From Diphasiastrum complanatum (Eukaryota; Streptophyta; Lycopodiopsida; Lycopodiales; Lycopodiaceae), in assembly GCA_029204225.1 (NCBI GenBank), contig CM055102.1:42681229-42745228 (forward strand): 64,000 bases of DNA, in the 5' to 3' direction. The notes under the pieces were generated by a model. That model was not told the DNA's origin. It was given only the letters and a program-made list of their open reading frames with translations, and did not search any database. Shown one piece after another: positions 46,693 through 57,544 of this stretch (positions are counted from its first letter, which is position 1; the number at the start of each line of letters is the position of its first letter). A program made the translations under genes and the position numbers.

Positions 46693-47246
46693 TGGCCTCT
46701 GGTACCACTGGTATGGTACTGCCGGTACCATATCATTGGTACCACCGGTACGGTACCACCCTGGGATCCGCGGTACCAGGGCGGTACCATATTTAATATA
46801 GATATATTTTTTATTATTTTTATATTATTTTTTGCCTATTACCTACCAAAATAGGTCAAAAAAATGGAAAAAAAGGGGGTTCTGGGTGTAAAAAAAGAGG
46901 GTACAGTACATGGTGCAGGGGACTGGTGCAACGACATATGGGCACTGTGGGTGAGCAGACCATGGGGCCAATGGAAGAGCAACACAGGAGGGGAGCATCA
47001 CATGGGGGTAGGTACAGAGGCACATGGAGGGATGATGGGGATCCACATGGCCGATCAGGTTGTGGGGATAAAGAAGCACTCAGAATGCCATTGTGGTTGG
47101 CATTTTCAGAGGCTATGAGAGAGCTAGTGATAGACAGTGAGAGAGCAAGCGAGAGCCGATGACAGGCTGTGAGAGGCTGTTGAGAGCCAGGGTGCTGTGA
47201 GAGGGTGTTCAAGGACCGGGGTGTTGTGAGGAGAAGGTCGATCGAG

Positions 47247-47612
47247 ATGGCAGAGCGCATACCACCGAAGCCCGAGGGCGAAGCCAGGAGGAAGCTTGAG
47301 GAAGATATCTGAAGGCACAACGAAAGACATCGGAAGCAAGAGGCAGATATCCGAGAGATGCTGCAACAGACTCGGCAGAGAAATCCGGAACCGGAGCCAC
47401 CCGCCCCCGCTGTGGCTTCTGTCCCCGCTGTCGAGCTGGATTTGGATGAGTAGATCGGAATGAACTTCACACGACGACAGCTCAGCATGGTCAAGGAAAG
47501 GGTGGCCAGACGTCGGGCTAACAAGGAGGCAGCTCGGGCTAACCGGGAGGCAGAGCGAGAGCGACAAAACAATGCACCTGACGAGGGTGAGGAGTCGGTG
47601 GAGGATCAGTAG
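47247..47612 (+). pseudogene. ORF2 of copy B, with two stops
   Basis: The full ORF2 length is present from ATG 47247 (MAERIPPKPEGEARRKLEED) to TAG 47610-47612. TGA replaces an Arg codon in the helix (at about 47310), and TAG replaces Gln of DLDEQIG at about 47451. Both fit C-to-T changes. Otherwise close to ORF2 of copy D. Confidence 0.8.
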
Positions 47613-48137
47613 GAATGTTTAGAATAGATAAGGTCCAGCTGTATGTGGCGGACTGTTGCTACGTGGTTTTCGGCAGTTTAGGGTGCGGCAAATAACTAGA
47701 TGACTGCTTAAAAAAAAGACAGGATATGTAATGTTATCTTTATACAACGGTTGAATCAATATATAGTTGTTTTTTGTGCAACGTGAGCCTGGTCATGTGA
47801 AATGCAATCTCTATAATTTTTTTAAATGCAAATGTATTACATGTGTTTATGAAATGCCGTTTGGGGTGTAGGGGTAATTGCTGTGCTCATGATGTAGGTG
47901 CATTTATGTGAAGCTAACATTCACTTCAATCAAAATTAGTTGAAAATAGGATTCACACACGCACATAGAATTTGACATAAATTGAAAATACAGCATCACA
48001 TGTACAAAGTGACATACGCACAATGTGCAGCAAATAAAGTATGCCAAACACTGTATATAATGTGAAAAATCATCTGAGTACAATGGTAGACCGCCTGCTA
48101 GAGACAAACTACTGAAACTAAAACAATAGAGCCACAA

Positions 48138-49625
48138 TCAATGCTCTGGCTCTGACTCAAACGAATGCTCTGGAGACAACTTTGGGCCCCGAGCTGACTC
48201 TTGCAGCCGATATCTGTGCCTGTCTAGAACTGGCATGGGCTGTGTGTCCGAGGAGGAGGACTCGTCACTAGCATCATCCCAATCTGCCTCCGCATCAGCC
48301 CCAAGCAAGCCAAACCAACAACACCTCCTCCAGTTGGCTGTAATCGTGCACTTTTAGCTGTACCTGGAGCCCTGTGTGGTCATCCTCTCTTCCCTGGCAG
48401 TTTCTGTGCCTTGCCTTTCTTGTTCGGTGCACCCTTGGGCCTTCCTGGTCTCTTGCGGACAAGAGGAGCTGTCAATGCCTCATCACCCCCATGCAAATTA
48501 CCTGGCTGGCTAGGCTGGGCCCAAGCTGAGGCCGGCTGGGATAGGGAAGCAAAAGAGGGAACTCCCTGTGCACCTGAGCGAGGAGGATGAGCTCGTGGAG
48601 TGTGTGCCCGTATGGCTGCTGCAGGTGGAGGAACTGGCTGTGCAGGAGGCGAGTACAACGACGATATGTACTGAAAGGGGCGCTGCGGTGGCCGGTACTG
48701 GTACATCCTGGGTGCTGCCAAAGGGGGAGTGAGTGGAGTGGGTGCTGCCAAAGGATGCAGATGTGGAGTGGGTGCTGCCACTAGAGGAAAAGCTGGAGGA
48801 GCCACTGTGGATGTGGGCGTTGCAAGAGAAAACCTGGGCACAGATGGTGGCCTGCCATGGAGACTTGGTGCTGCAGAAGTGGACGGCGATGGAGGGGCTA
48901 CAGGCCTGAATGGCATCGATGGCACTGGAGGAGCTATGCGGCACACATATACCCTCTAAGGAGCTGGAGGAACTGTAGACACCTCGTGCGGCTGCTCTGG
49001 CTGGGACTCTATGTATAACATGCTGGCAAGAGATGAAGGGGGTGCCCTAACACTCGGCATCTGCCGAGCCTCTGAATCCAATGTGGCAATCAAGTCGTCC
49101 AGCTGGGCATCTGAATACAAATGCTTTGGGCTCTGGGCCTCATCTTGTGCATCATCCCCTGAATCATCCTGTGCACCATCCCCTGAATCAACCCGTGCCT
49201 CATCCCGTGCCTCATCATGTGCACCCTGTAGACCCTGCATGGCCTCCCAATCTGTGCAATCAAAGTCATCTGGTGCCTCCTCTGGTGTGCTGTCGTAGTA
49301 ACGGCCATGACTCTGTACTGCACGAATCCAAACAGCTGCGGGACTGGCATCTAAATCACTCTGCCCTCTATCAAGAGCCTCCATCATGTTGACATAGGTA
49401 GGTATGCCACTGGTCCCCCCTGTGTGCCCTGCCTGTCTCCCGGTATAACCTGTGCCATGTGCCCCACCTCTACCACGTGATGCACCTGTGACCCCTGCAC
49501 CTGTATCATCTGCCTCATCCCTCTCTGATCTGGCAAACACAACCCGAATGGGCTCATCCTCATCATGCTCATCCTCTGACACTAGCTCATCCGCCTCATA
49601 CAATGGGGGCTCTCTGTGCTCAAGC

Positions 49626-49666
<41 letters not shown>

Positions 49667-49782
49667 TCAGCAAGCTCCCTCTCTCTCTTTGCCATCAACT
49701 GTGTGCCCAAGTCATCTGCAGGCATGGGATGGACGCTGTCCGTAGGCAAGTCAACCCGGCGCTCCAAATCAGATATCTTCGT
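48138..49782 (-). pseudogene. hAT copy B transposase C-terminal extension
   Basis: Equivalent to the last exon of copy D: TKISDLERRVDLPTDSV, an Arg/Glu microsatellite, the acidic MYEADELVSEDEHDEDEP block, a Pro/Ala-rich centre (about 48560-48950) and AT-hook KRPGRPKGAPNKKG. It has a stop in PAPQRVYV (Gln to TAG, about 48956) and a frameshift before the second hook. The catalytic exons to the right are deleted. Confidence 0.85.
49633..49664. repeat. (CT)n inside transposase coding sequence (copy B)
   Basis: About 16 CT units encode alternating Arg-Glu on the minus strand. Copy D has only three to four units at the same site (59568-59577). Confidence 0.9.
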
Positions 49783-50275
49783 CTGCAAGGTCAAAATTGA
49801 GCGTGTCAGGACAACAATTTTATCAAAAATTGAAACCTACATTTTAGTGAGATGTCAACCAACATGCTATGGGAGAAAAGCCCATCACCTGCAATGCGCT
49901 CGTAATGGTCGGCAGTCAACTGGAAGGATGGATTGCTGGAAAAAAAACAGCAGGGTTCACTGTTGGAGAGACTTTGAAAATGGGCGAAGGCAGGGCGAAG
50001 CAAGTCGGATGCAAGGCAGGGCGTTGCGTTGGCGAAGGGCGACGCAAATGCAGGGTGGCAACAGCAGCGATGACTTCACACGTGTGAAAGTACGGCCTCC
50101 CACAGTCTGAGTACTGTACACCAGACCTACATTCAATCCGAAGGAGGGCGCAAAAAAATTTCAGAGGAAACGCGAGGGGGGCGGGTAGGTGTTTAGGTCA
50201 AAAAAAAATTAAAAAAAATATTAAATATTAAATAATATTTATATTGTGGTACCGCGGTACCGGGATCCGCGGGAC

Positions 50276-50293
50276 CTATGATATATATCATAG
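50276..50293. repeat. Palindromic junction between copies B and C
   Basis: CTATGATATATATCATAG, a perfect 18-bp palindrome. The spacer between CTATG and CATAG is ATATATAT, exactly 8 bp, the length of a hAT target duplication. Confidence 0.95.
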
Positions 50294-50674
50294 ATCCAGC
50301 GGTACCAGGATCCGCAGATCCCGGTACCGCGGATCCATACTGATCCGCGGTACCACAATATATATTATTTTTTAATATATAATATTTTTTAATATCTAAT
50401 ATACTAATATTTTCTTTTTTGACCTAATCCCCCCCCTCGCTTCATCTCTCCCTGCCCGTCGCCCTACTGTCCGCGCCCTCCCTACTGTCCGCGCACTCTC
50501 TGTTGTATGCCCATCGCCCTACTGTCCGCGCCCTCCCGACTGTCTTCGCATTGCACTGATCGCGTCCTCCCCTGCTATTGCTATTTCGGCCTTTATTGTG
50601 GTTGTTTCAAGCCTTCCGACTCCTATCGCACCCACAGAGATCTCTGCCTTCTTTCTGCAGTCCTTTCTACAGAG

Positions 50675-53600
50675 ATGGTGCATTCCAACCTTGCCGATCT
50701 GTGGGACGAGGTGGACATTGTCAGGTGGGTTCCCGACAAGTCTAACAAGTCCGGTGCAAGGATAGTGCGCTGTCGATATTGCCTGACCGAGTTCGTTGCC
50801 ACCCTCACTTGCCTTAAAGGTCACCTACTCGGCGCACGCGCGAGAGATGGTGGCACACTGAATGCTGCCCCCTGTGCCAGCATGTCCGTTCCCGTCAGGC
50901 AGCGACTTTTGGATACCTACGGGCCACGTCTTGTGGCGGGGGAGAACACCATTTCGGAGGGTGTTCTTCGGTTTTGCACCGCTCCTTACGTGGTTGACCC
51001 CGAGTTGCTGCCTGCTTGGCTGGCACGCACGAGGAGAGGGAGTGCATCCTCGTCCAGTCCTTTTGCCCCTCGTCCCTCTCAGACAGTTCCGCCTCACGCA
51101 CCCCCATCTGCACCCATTCCGGTGGATCCTGTCCCACCGCGTCCGCTTGTTGCCACTGTGGTTCCACCACCACCTACTGTTGCTCGCACTCCCCCAATTT
51201 ACGACTTTCTCATGGACTCTCTGCCTCCCGAGCAGGAGCAGGCCCCCGATGCCAGTGACGAGGCCTTCCAGGATGTTGAGGAGATCCCTTCCTCCCTCCC
51301 TTCACATCCGGATGACCTCCCTACCCAGCAGTTTTTGTATCCCATGCCAGATGTCCACCCTCCACCAATGTACCCCACTTACGCTGCTGCACCCATCCCG
51401 GCCAGTGCATCCCACTCTCCCCATTCCACGTCTACAGCTGATGCATCCACTAGTGCCTAGCCTGTCGCGTCATCATCCATTCCCGTCACGTTTGGTGCAG
51501 CGTGCTGGAGGTCTGCTACCCGTTGCCCAGCTGGGAGAGTTCTTAGGCAGCAGAGCATTCGCGGCGCGCATCAGCCGCACATGGATAGAGAGGCCACACA
51601 GGCCGTGGCCAGCCTGATTTATGAGCTGAACCTTCCATTTGCCATCACTGACTCCGGGCCCTTCAGAAGGGCCTTCCGCCTTGCACATTCTGTCAGCCCT
51701 AGATGGAGAGTCCCTAGTTCAGAGGTTGTCCGCACACACATGCTGAGGGATAGGGTCGAGTCACTGTCTAGAGAGATGGAGCCTCTACGTCGCCACTGGG
51801 CCACTTACGGTTGCAGCATCATGTCCGATGGTTGGACTGATGTCAGGAGGAGGCCGATCCTCAACATACTGGTCTCCAGCTGCATGGGCACACAGTTTTT
51901 GAGGGCAGTGGATTGCAGCAGGGGGGGGAGAGTCATATCTGCAGAGTTCATGTTTGATGTCATCAGGTCTTCCATCCTGTCCATAGGCCCACAACATGTC
52001 GTCACAGTGGTGACGGACAATGCCACGAACTGCATTCAGATGGGTGTACTGCTAGAGGCCGAGTTCCCTCACATTGTTCATACCCCTTGTGCCGCGCACG
52101 ACATAGACCTTCTGATGGGGGACATAGGTGCACTTCCTTGGGTTAGAGCCATCGTCCGTGAGGCCCTCTTCCTGGTGACACCAGGAAGAGGCGTGTTCTT
52201 GCCATGTTCCGGGTGTTCAGCCATCTAGACCTCCGTAAGCCAGCCCCCACACGCTTTGCATTCGACTTGGTGGTCATCTACCGTCTGATCAGGTGCAGGG
52301 CGCAGCTTCTACAGATGGTTGCCAGTGATCTTTGGTGTGCCAGTACATTTTCGCGCACTGAGGATGGGGAGCACTTTTCTTCCACGATGAGGGGAGACCA
52401 GTTCTGGAGGGATGCACAGACATTGTCAGGACTGCTTCGACCACTTTACATTGTGCTCCGCATGGCTGACAGCGAGGGGTCGACACTTGGACTGGTATAT
52501 GAGCTCATGGACCGGATTGGACAGTTCCTGCAGCTACCCATATCGCAGACAGGGAGCTCGAGGCCGATTGGCTTCAGTACATTCTCAGAGTGGGTCCACA
52601 CATTGGTTTGGATCCTATCAGGCTCATGGAGGAGCTCGCTGCATTTCGTTTTGGCATGGGCACATTTGGCCACCCGACTGCTCAGGATCTAGAGAGGAGG
52701 CAACTACCCATTACCTGGTGGACCATGTTCGGTAGCACATACCCATCTATACAGCGTCTTGCACTACGTGTCCTTTCTCAGGTATGCATCTCATTTTATC
52801 CTCCATTGTTGTGTTTCGTTGAAGACAATGTGCTGAAGTATTTCAATGCACGTACCACAGGACTGTGCTGCCTCCGTGTGTGAGCGTAATTGGAGCACAT
52901 GGGCACTCATTCACACGAGGAGAAGAAACCGGTTGTCAGTGAGTCAGTTGGAGCGGTTGGTGTTCTGTTACACCAACGCACGTCTCGCCAGGAGACTTCC
53001 GACCATTACGAGCCCATTGCAGGTGATAAGCTAACCTTTCATAGCATGTTGGTTGACTCCTGGTATGTTGGTTTCATTTCTTGATAGAGTTGTCTCCCTG
53101 ACATGCCAATTTTAAACCTTGCAGACAAAGATATCTGATTTGGAGCGCCAGGTTGACTTGCCTACGGACAGCACCCATCCCATGCCTGCAGATGACCTGG
53201 GCACACAGTTGATGGCAGAGAGAGAGAGAGAGGGAGCTTGCCGAGATGAGAGAGAGAGAGAGCTTGGGCTTGAGCACAGAGAGCCTCCATTGTACGAGGC
53301 AGATGATCCAGTGTCAGAGGATGATCAGGATGAGGATGAGCCCATTCGGGTTGTGTTCGCCAGATCAGAGCGGGATGAGGCATATGATATAGGTGTTGGG
53401 CACACGCCTAGAGCAGGGGTCACAGGTGCATCACGTGGTAGAGGTGGGACACATGCCACAGATTATACCGGGAGACGGGCAGGGCACACAGGGGGGGCCA
53501 GTGGCATACCTTCTTATGTTGATATGATGGAGGAGGCTCTTGATAGGGGGCAGAGTGATTTGGGTTTACCTTCCGCAGCTGCTTGGATGCGTGCATCACA

Positions 53601-54771
53601 GAGCCATAGGCATTTCTATGACAGCACACCAGAGGAGTCACAAGATGACTTTGATTGTACCGATTGGGAGGCCATGCAGGGTCCGCATGGTGCACAGGAT
53701 GAGGCACGGGATGATCCAGAGGATGGTGCTCATGATGAGTCCCAGAGCCCAGAGCATTTGTATTTGGATGCCCAGCTGGACGACTTGATTGCAGACTTGG
53801 ATTCAGAGGCCTAGCAGATGCCGAGCATCAGGGCACCCCCATCCTCTCTAGCCAGCATGCCCTACACAGAGTCTCAGCCAGAGCAGCTACACGAGGTGCC
53901 TACAGTTCCTCCAGTTCCTCAGAGGGTGTATGTGCTCCGCACAGCACCTCCAATGCCACCGATACCGTTGAGGCCTGCAGCCCCTTCATCGCCATCCACT
54001 TTTGCAGCAGTAGGTCTCCATGGCAGGCCACCATCTGTGCCCAGATCTTCTCTTGCAGCACCCACATCTACAGACGCTCCTCCAGTGGCAGCACCCACAA
54101 CATATCCTACTCCATTGGCAGCACCCACGGCACCGGCTCCTCCTTTGGCAGCACCCACAACACATCCTCCTCCTTTGGCAGCACCCAGGATGTACCAGTA
54201 CCGTCCACCACAGCGCCCCTTTCAGTACTTATCGCCGTTGTACTTGCCTCCTGCAGGGACGGCCCCTCCACATCTAGTTCCTCCACAAGCAGGCCCACGG
54301 GCACACACTCCTCGGACCTATCCTCCACTATCAACTGCACAGGGACACCCATCTTTAGCTACTCTATCCCAGCCGGCCGCAGCTTGGGCCCAGCCTAGTC
54401 AGCCAGGTGATCTGCATGGGGGTGATGAGGCATTGACGGCTCCCCTCGTCCGCAAGAGGCCAGGAAGGCCCAAGGGTGCACCGAACAAGAAAGGCAGGGC
54501 ACAGAAATTGCCAGGGAAGAGAGGACGACCTCGCAGGGCTCCAGTTGCTGGTAGAGGTGCAGTATTACAGCCAGCTGCAGCAGGTGTTGTTGGTTTAGCC
54601 TACTTGGGGGCTGATGCGAAGGCAAATTGGGAGGATGAGGATGACGAGTCTTCCCCCTCGGATACACAGCCCATGCCAGTACCACACATACATAGATATT
54701 AGTTGCGAGAGTCAGCTCGGGGCCCTGAGTTGTCTCCAGAGCATTCACCTGAGTTTGAGGCAGAGCATTGA
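50675..54771 (+). pseudogene. hAT copy C transposase
   Basis: ATG 50675 begins MVHSNLADLWDEVD with BED finger CRYCLTEFVATLTCLKGHLL. A TAG at 51458-51460 replaces Gln after DASTSA. A 7-base loss at about 52176 in LVTFVTRKRR shifts the frame. Intron 1 and the start of exon 2 are deleted near 52545. CERNWSTWALI is at about 52885. The C-terminal extension (from 53125) has a further TAG at 53812-53814 and TAG near 54701; AT-hooks KRPGRPKGAPNKKG and KRGRPRR are kept. Compared with copy D, most lesions are CAG to TAG. Not functional. Confidence 0.92.
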
Positions 54772-55268
54772 TTGTAGCTCCGTCATTTTATTTTTAGCAG
54801 TTTGATATCATGTTCCATGTTTGGCGACCAGATGGTCGAACACTGTATTCAAACCATTTTTCATATTATATTTAGTGTTGGACGTATTCTATTCACTGCA
54901 CAATGTGTATTTGTCAATTTGTAATTGTGATGTTCTACTTGCAGTTTTACTTCAAATGGTGTGTGCGTGTTTTCAATTAGTTTTCACTACAGAGTTTGAG
55001 AGCATATGCAGAACACAGAAATACAACCCCCTGATAGCATTTCATAATCACATACATCAGATTGCAATACACAAGGCACCATTGCACAAAAAACACAACG
55101 TACATTAATTCATCAGATGTATCAAAATTACAGTACGTATTCCCGCCGCATATGGCTGGGGCTGTTCTTTACACCATGCTAGACACTAAATACTGCCTCA
55201 TCTACTGATGAACAATACATAACAACAGTCAACCACATACGGCTAGACCCCATCTATGCTAAACATTC

Positions 55269-55613
55269 CTATGGATCCTCCACTGACTCCTCGCCCTCGT
55301 CAGGAGCATTGTTATGTCGCTCTCGCTCTGCCTCCCGGTTAGCCCGAGCTGCCTCCTGGTCAGCCCGACGGCGGGCAGCCCTTTCTCTGACCATGATGAG
55401 CTGCCGTCGTGTGAAGTTCATTCCGATCTGCTCATCCAAATCCAGCTCGACAGCGGGGGCGGGGGCCACAGCGGGGGCGGGGATCTGCTGCTCTGGGTGT
55501 CTCTGCTGAGTCTCTCGCAGCATCTCTGCAATGTCTGCCTCTTGCTTCCGATGCCTTTCGTTGTGCCTTCGGACATCTTCCTCGAGCTTCCTCCTGGCTT
55601 CGCCCTCCCCCAT
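55269..55613 (-). CDS. ORF2 of copy C: charged helical protein, 114 aa
   Basis: An open minus-strand frame from ATG 55613 (MGEGEARRKLEEDVRRHNER) to the stop at 55269. Relative to copy D it lacks the first seven or so residues but keeps the rest in frame. An N-terminal Arg/Glu-rich helix (residues 5-45), an Ala/Pro hinge (AVAPAPAVEL), the motif DEQIGMNFTRRQLIMVRER, and an Arg/Ala/Glu helix before an acidic end. No catalytic motif. It is the only ORF2 besides D that remains uninterrupted, although its transposase partner is broken. Function unknown. Confidence 0.65.
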   Translation of the reverse strand: MGEGEARRKLEEDVRRHNERHRKQEADIAEMLRETQQRHPEQQIPAPAVAPAPAVELDLDEQIGMNFTRRQLIMVRERAARRRADQEAARANREAERERHNNAPDEGEESVEDP

Positions 55614-55869
55614 CTCACGACACCCTGTTGCTCGAAATGACCCTCACAGCCTCTCAATGGCTCTCATTGGCTCTCTCACAGCCCCCCTCTCACAGCCTCT
55701 CACTTGGTCTGTCACACAGCCTCTCACAATGCCTCTCTCTCACAGCCTCCCACTGGCTCTCCTTCACAGCTTCTCACAATGCCTCTCACCCCCTCTCACT
55801 GGCTCTCTCACTGTCTCGTGAGTGCCTATTTAACCCCACAACCTGTTTCCCAATTTGCTTTTGTTCATG

Positions 55870-56270
55870 ATCCCATGTGCCATGTGCTGATCCCCCACAT
55901 GCTGCACTGCGATTGGGTCCATGGTCTGCTCCTCCACAGTGCCCATGTGACGGTGTACCTATCCGGATGTATTGCTCCCCCACATGCTGCACTCCAATTG
56001 GGTCCATGGTCTGCTCCTCCACAGTGCCCATGTGCTACTGTACCTGCCCCATGTGCTGATCCCCCACATGCTGCACTGCGATTGGGTCCATGGTCTGCTC
56101 CTCCACAGTGCCCATGTGACGGTGTACCTGTCCGGATGTATTGTTCCCCCACATGCTGCACTCTGATTGGGTCCATGGTCTGCTCCTCCACAGTGCCCAT
56201 GTGCTACTGTACCTACCCCATGTATTGCTCCCCCACATGCCGCACTCCGATTGGGTCCGCTCTCCCACAG
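55870..56270. repeat. Subterminal 84-85 bp tandem repeat, five copies (copy C)
   Basis: CCCCCACATGCTGCACT begins units at about 55892, 55977, 56061, 56146 and 56230. Alternate units differ in the same way (GCGATTGGG with GTGCTGAT, or ACTCYRATTGGG with TGTATTG), so a two-unit 170-bp block was itself duplicated. Confidence 0.93.
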
Positions 56271-56399
56271 TGTCCCCAGTACAGTCCCCCTGTGCAGTAA
56301 CATCTTTTTTCTAAACCGTAGCCCTTTTTTTTCCTGAATTTTTTACCTAGTTTTAGCCTGTTAAAAGGGTTTTTTTTTTTTTTAAAAATAATAATAAAA

Positions 56400-56513
56400 A
56401 ATATTATTTTTGTGGTGCCGCCCTGGTACCGCTGGTCTGAGGGCGGCACCATAACCGCGGTACCACCATTATGGTACCGCGGTACCATAATGGCGGTACC
56501 ACGTGCCACTATG
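56400..56513. repeat. GGTACC-palindrome terminus, ORF2 side of copy C
   Basis: Nested palindromes: GGTGCCGCCCT against AGGGCGGCACC, and ATTATGGTACCGCGGTACCA with its reverse repeat. Ends GTGCCACTATG. A matching copy forms the terminus at 62978-63080. Confidence 0.88.
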
Positions 56514-56532
56514 ATATATATATATATCATAG
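56509..56532. repeat. Palindromic junction between copies C and D
   Basis: CTATG, 14 bp of alternating AT, CATAG: a perfect 24-bp palindrome. Confidence 0.94.
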
Positions 56533-56759
56533 TTCCTCGTGGTACCGCTGGTATGGTACCGCCGGTACCATATCAGTGGTACCGCCGGTACGGTACCGCC
56601 CTGGGATCCGCGGTACCAGGGCGGTACCATTTTTAATATTTTTTTTTATTTTTTAATATATTTTTAATAATTTTTTTTTGCATATTAACTACCAAAAAAG
56701 GACAAAAAAAAGATATAAAAGGGGGTTCTGGGTGTAAAAAAAGAGGGTACAGTACATGA

Positions 56760-56960
56760 TGCAGGGGACTGTTGCAGTGGCACATGGGCACTGCGAGTGA
56801 GCAGACCGAGGGGCCAATGGGAGACCAACACAGGGGGGTAGCATCACATGGGGGCAAGTACAGAGGCACATGGGCATTGTGGGTGAGCAGACCATGGGCC
56901 CAATGGGAGACCAACACAGGGGGGAGCATCACATGGGGGCGGGTACGGAGGCACATGGAG
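56760..56960. repeat. Subterminal repeat, about 87 bp unit, two copies (copy D)
   Basis: CATGGGCACTGCGAGTGAGC at 56782 and CATGGGCATTGTGGGTGAGC at 56869 begin the units; a partial third start follows. Related to the 84-bp units of A and C. Copy B has one unit at about 46938-47025. Confidence 0.8.
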
Positions 56961-57178
56961 GGATGATGGGGATCCACATGGCTGATCAGGCTGTGGGGAT
57001 AAATAGGCACTCACAATGCCATTGTGGTCGGCATTTTCAGAGGCTGTGAGAGGGCTAGTGATAGACAGTGAGAGAGCAAGCGAGAGCCGGTGACAGGCTG
57101 TGAGAGGCTGTTTGAGAGCCAGGGTGCTGTGAGAGGGTGTTCAAGGATCAGGGTGCTGTGAGGAGAAGGTCGATCGAG

Positions 57179-57544
57179 ATGGCTGAGCGAATACCACCGA
57201 AGCCCGAGGGCGAAGCCAGGAGAAAGCTTGAGGAAGATATCCGAAGGCACAACGAGAGGCATCGGAAGCAAGAGGCAGATATCCGAGAGATGCTGCGACA
57301 GACTCGACAGAGAAATCCGGAACCGGAGCCACCCGCCCCCGCTGTGGATCCTGTCCCCGCTGTCGAGCTGGATCTGGATGAGCAGATCGGAATGAATTTC
57401 ACACGACGGCAGCTCATCATGGTCAGGGAAAGGGCGGCCAGACGTCGGGCTAACCAGGAGGCAGCTCGGGCTAACCGGGAGGCAGAGCAAGAGCGACAAA
57501 ACAATGCACCAGACGAGGGCGAGGAGTCGGTGGAGGATCAGTGA
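57179..57544 (+). CDS. ORF2 of copy D: 121-aa charged helical accessory protein
   Basis: ATG 57179 (GATCGAGATGGCTG) to TGA 57542-57544. An N-terminal helix rich in Arg and Glu (residues 10-50, ARRKLEEDIRRHNERHRKQE) is followed by a Pro/Ala hinge (PEPEPPAPAVDPVPAVEL). Then come DLDEQIGMNFTRRQLIMVRE and a second basic helix (AARRRANQEAARANREAEQE), with an acidic tail (GEESVEDQ). It is probably an alpha-helical, perhaps coiled-coil, nucleic-acid-binding protein, but no family was recognised. It is convergent with the transposase, 0.5 kb away. The same frame, position and ATG occur in copies A-C, showing it is a constant part of the element and not chance. It could aid transposition or be regulatory; this is inference. 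Confidence 0.75.
   Translation: MAERIPPKPEGEARRKLEEDIRRHNERHRKQEADIREMLRQTRQRNPEPEPPAPAVDPVPAVELDLDEQIGMNFTRRQLIMVRERAARRRANQEAARANREAEQERQNNAPDEGEESVEDQ

Larger units (their letters stand above)
46688..50280 (-). mobile_element. hAT family copy B: internal deletion derivative
   Basis: 3593 bp from CATAG (46688) to CTATG (50280). It keeps both termini, ORF2 (+, with stops), the transposase C-terminal extension (-) and the 5' leader, but the exons for BED finger, DUF659 and hAT dimerisation are deleted between about 49900 and 49960. It would depend on a full copy for movement. Confidence 0.88.
50289..56513 (+). mobile_element. hAT family copy C, full length with broken transposase
   Basis: 6225 bp from CATAG (50289) to CTATG (56513), opposite in orientation to A, B and D. 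Order: GGATCC/GGTACC palindromes, leader, transposase (+), spacer, ORF2 (-), 84-bp repeats, GGTACC palindromes. The transposase has stops and deletions; ORF2 is open. Confidence 0.92.

Noticed and set aside
53919-54352. Long minus-strand open frames opposite the copy C extension
   Set aside because: Shadows of the GC-rich, Pro/Ala-coding exon on the other strand, as shown by the conserved plus-strand frame.
55870-56270. Regular repeats suggestive of a CRISPR array
   Set aside because: Units are contiguous 84-bp copies without unique spacers, in a plant transposon. It is a tandem repeat.
55418-56303. Minus-strand frames rich in Gly, His and Trp through the 84-bp repeats
   Set aside because: Repeat-derived translation; frame and content are not conserved in A, B or D.
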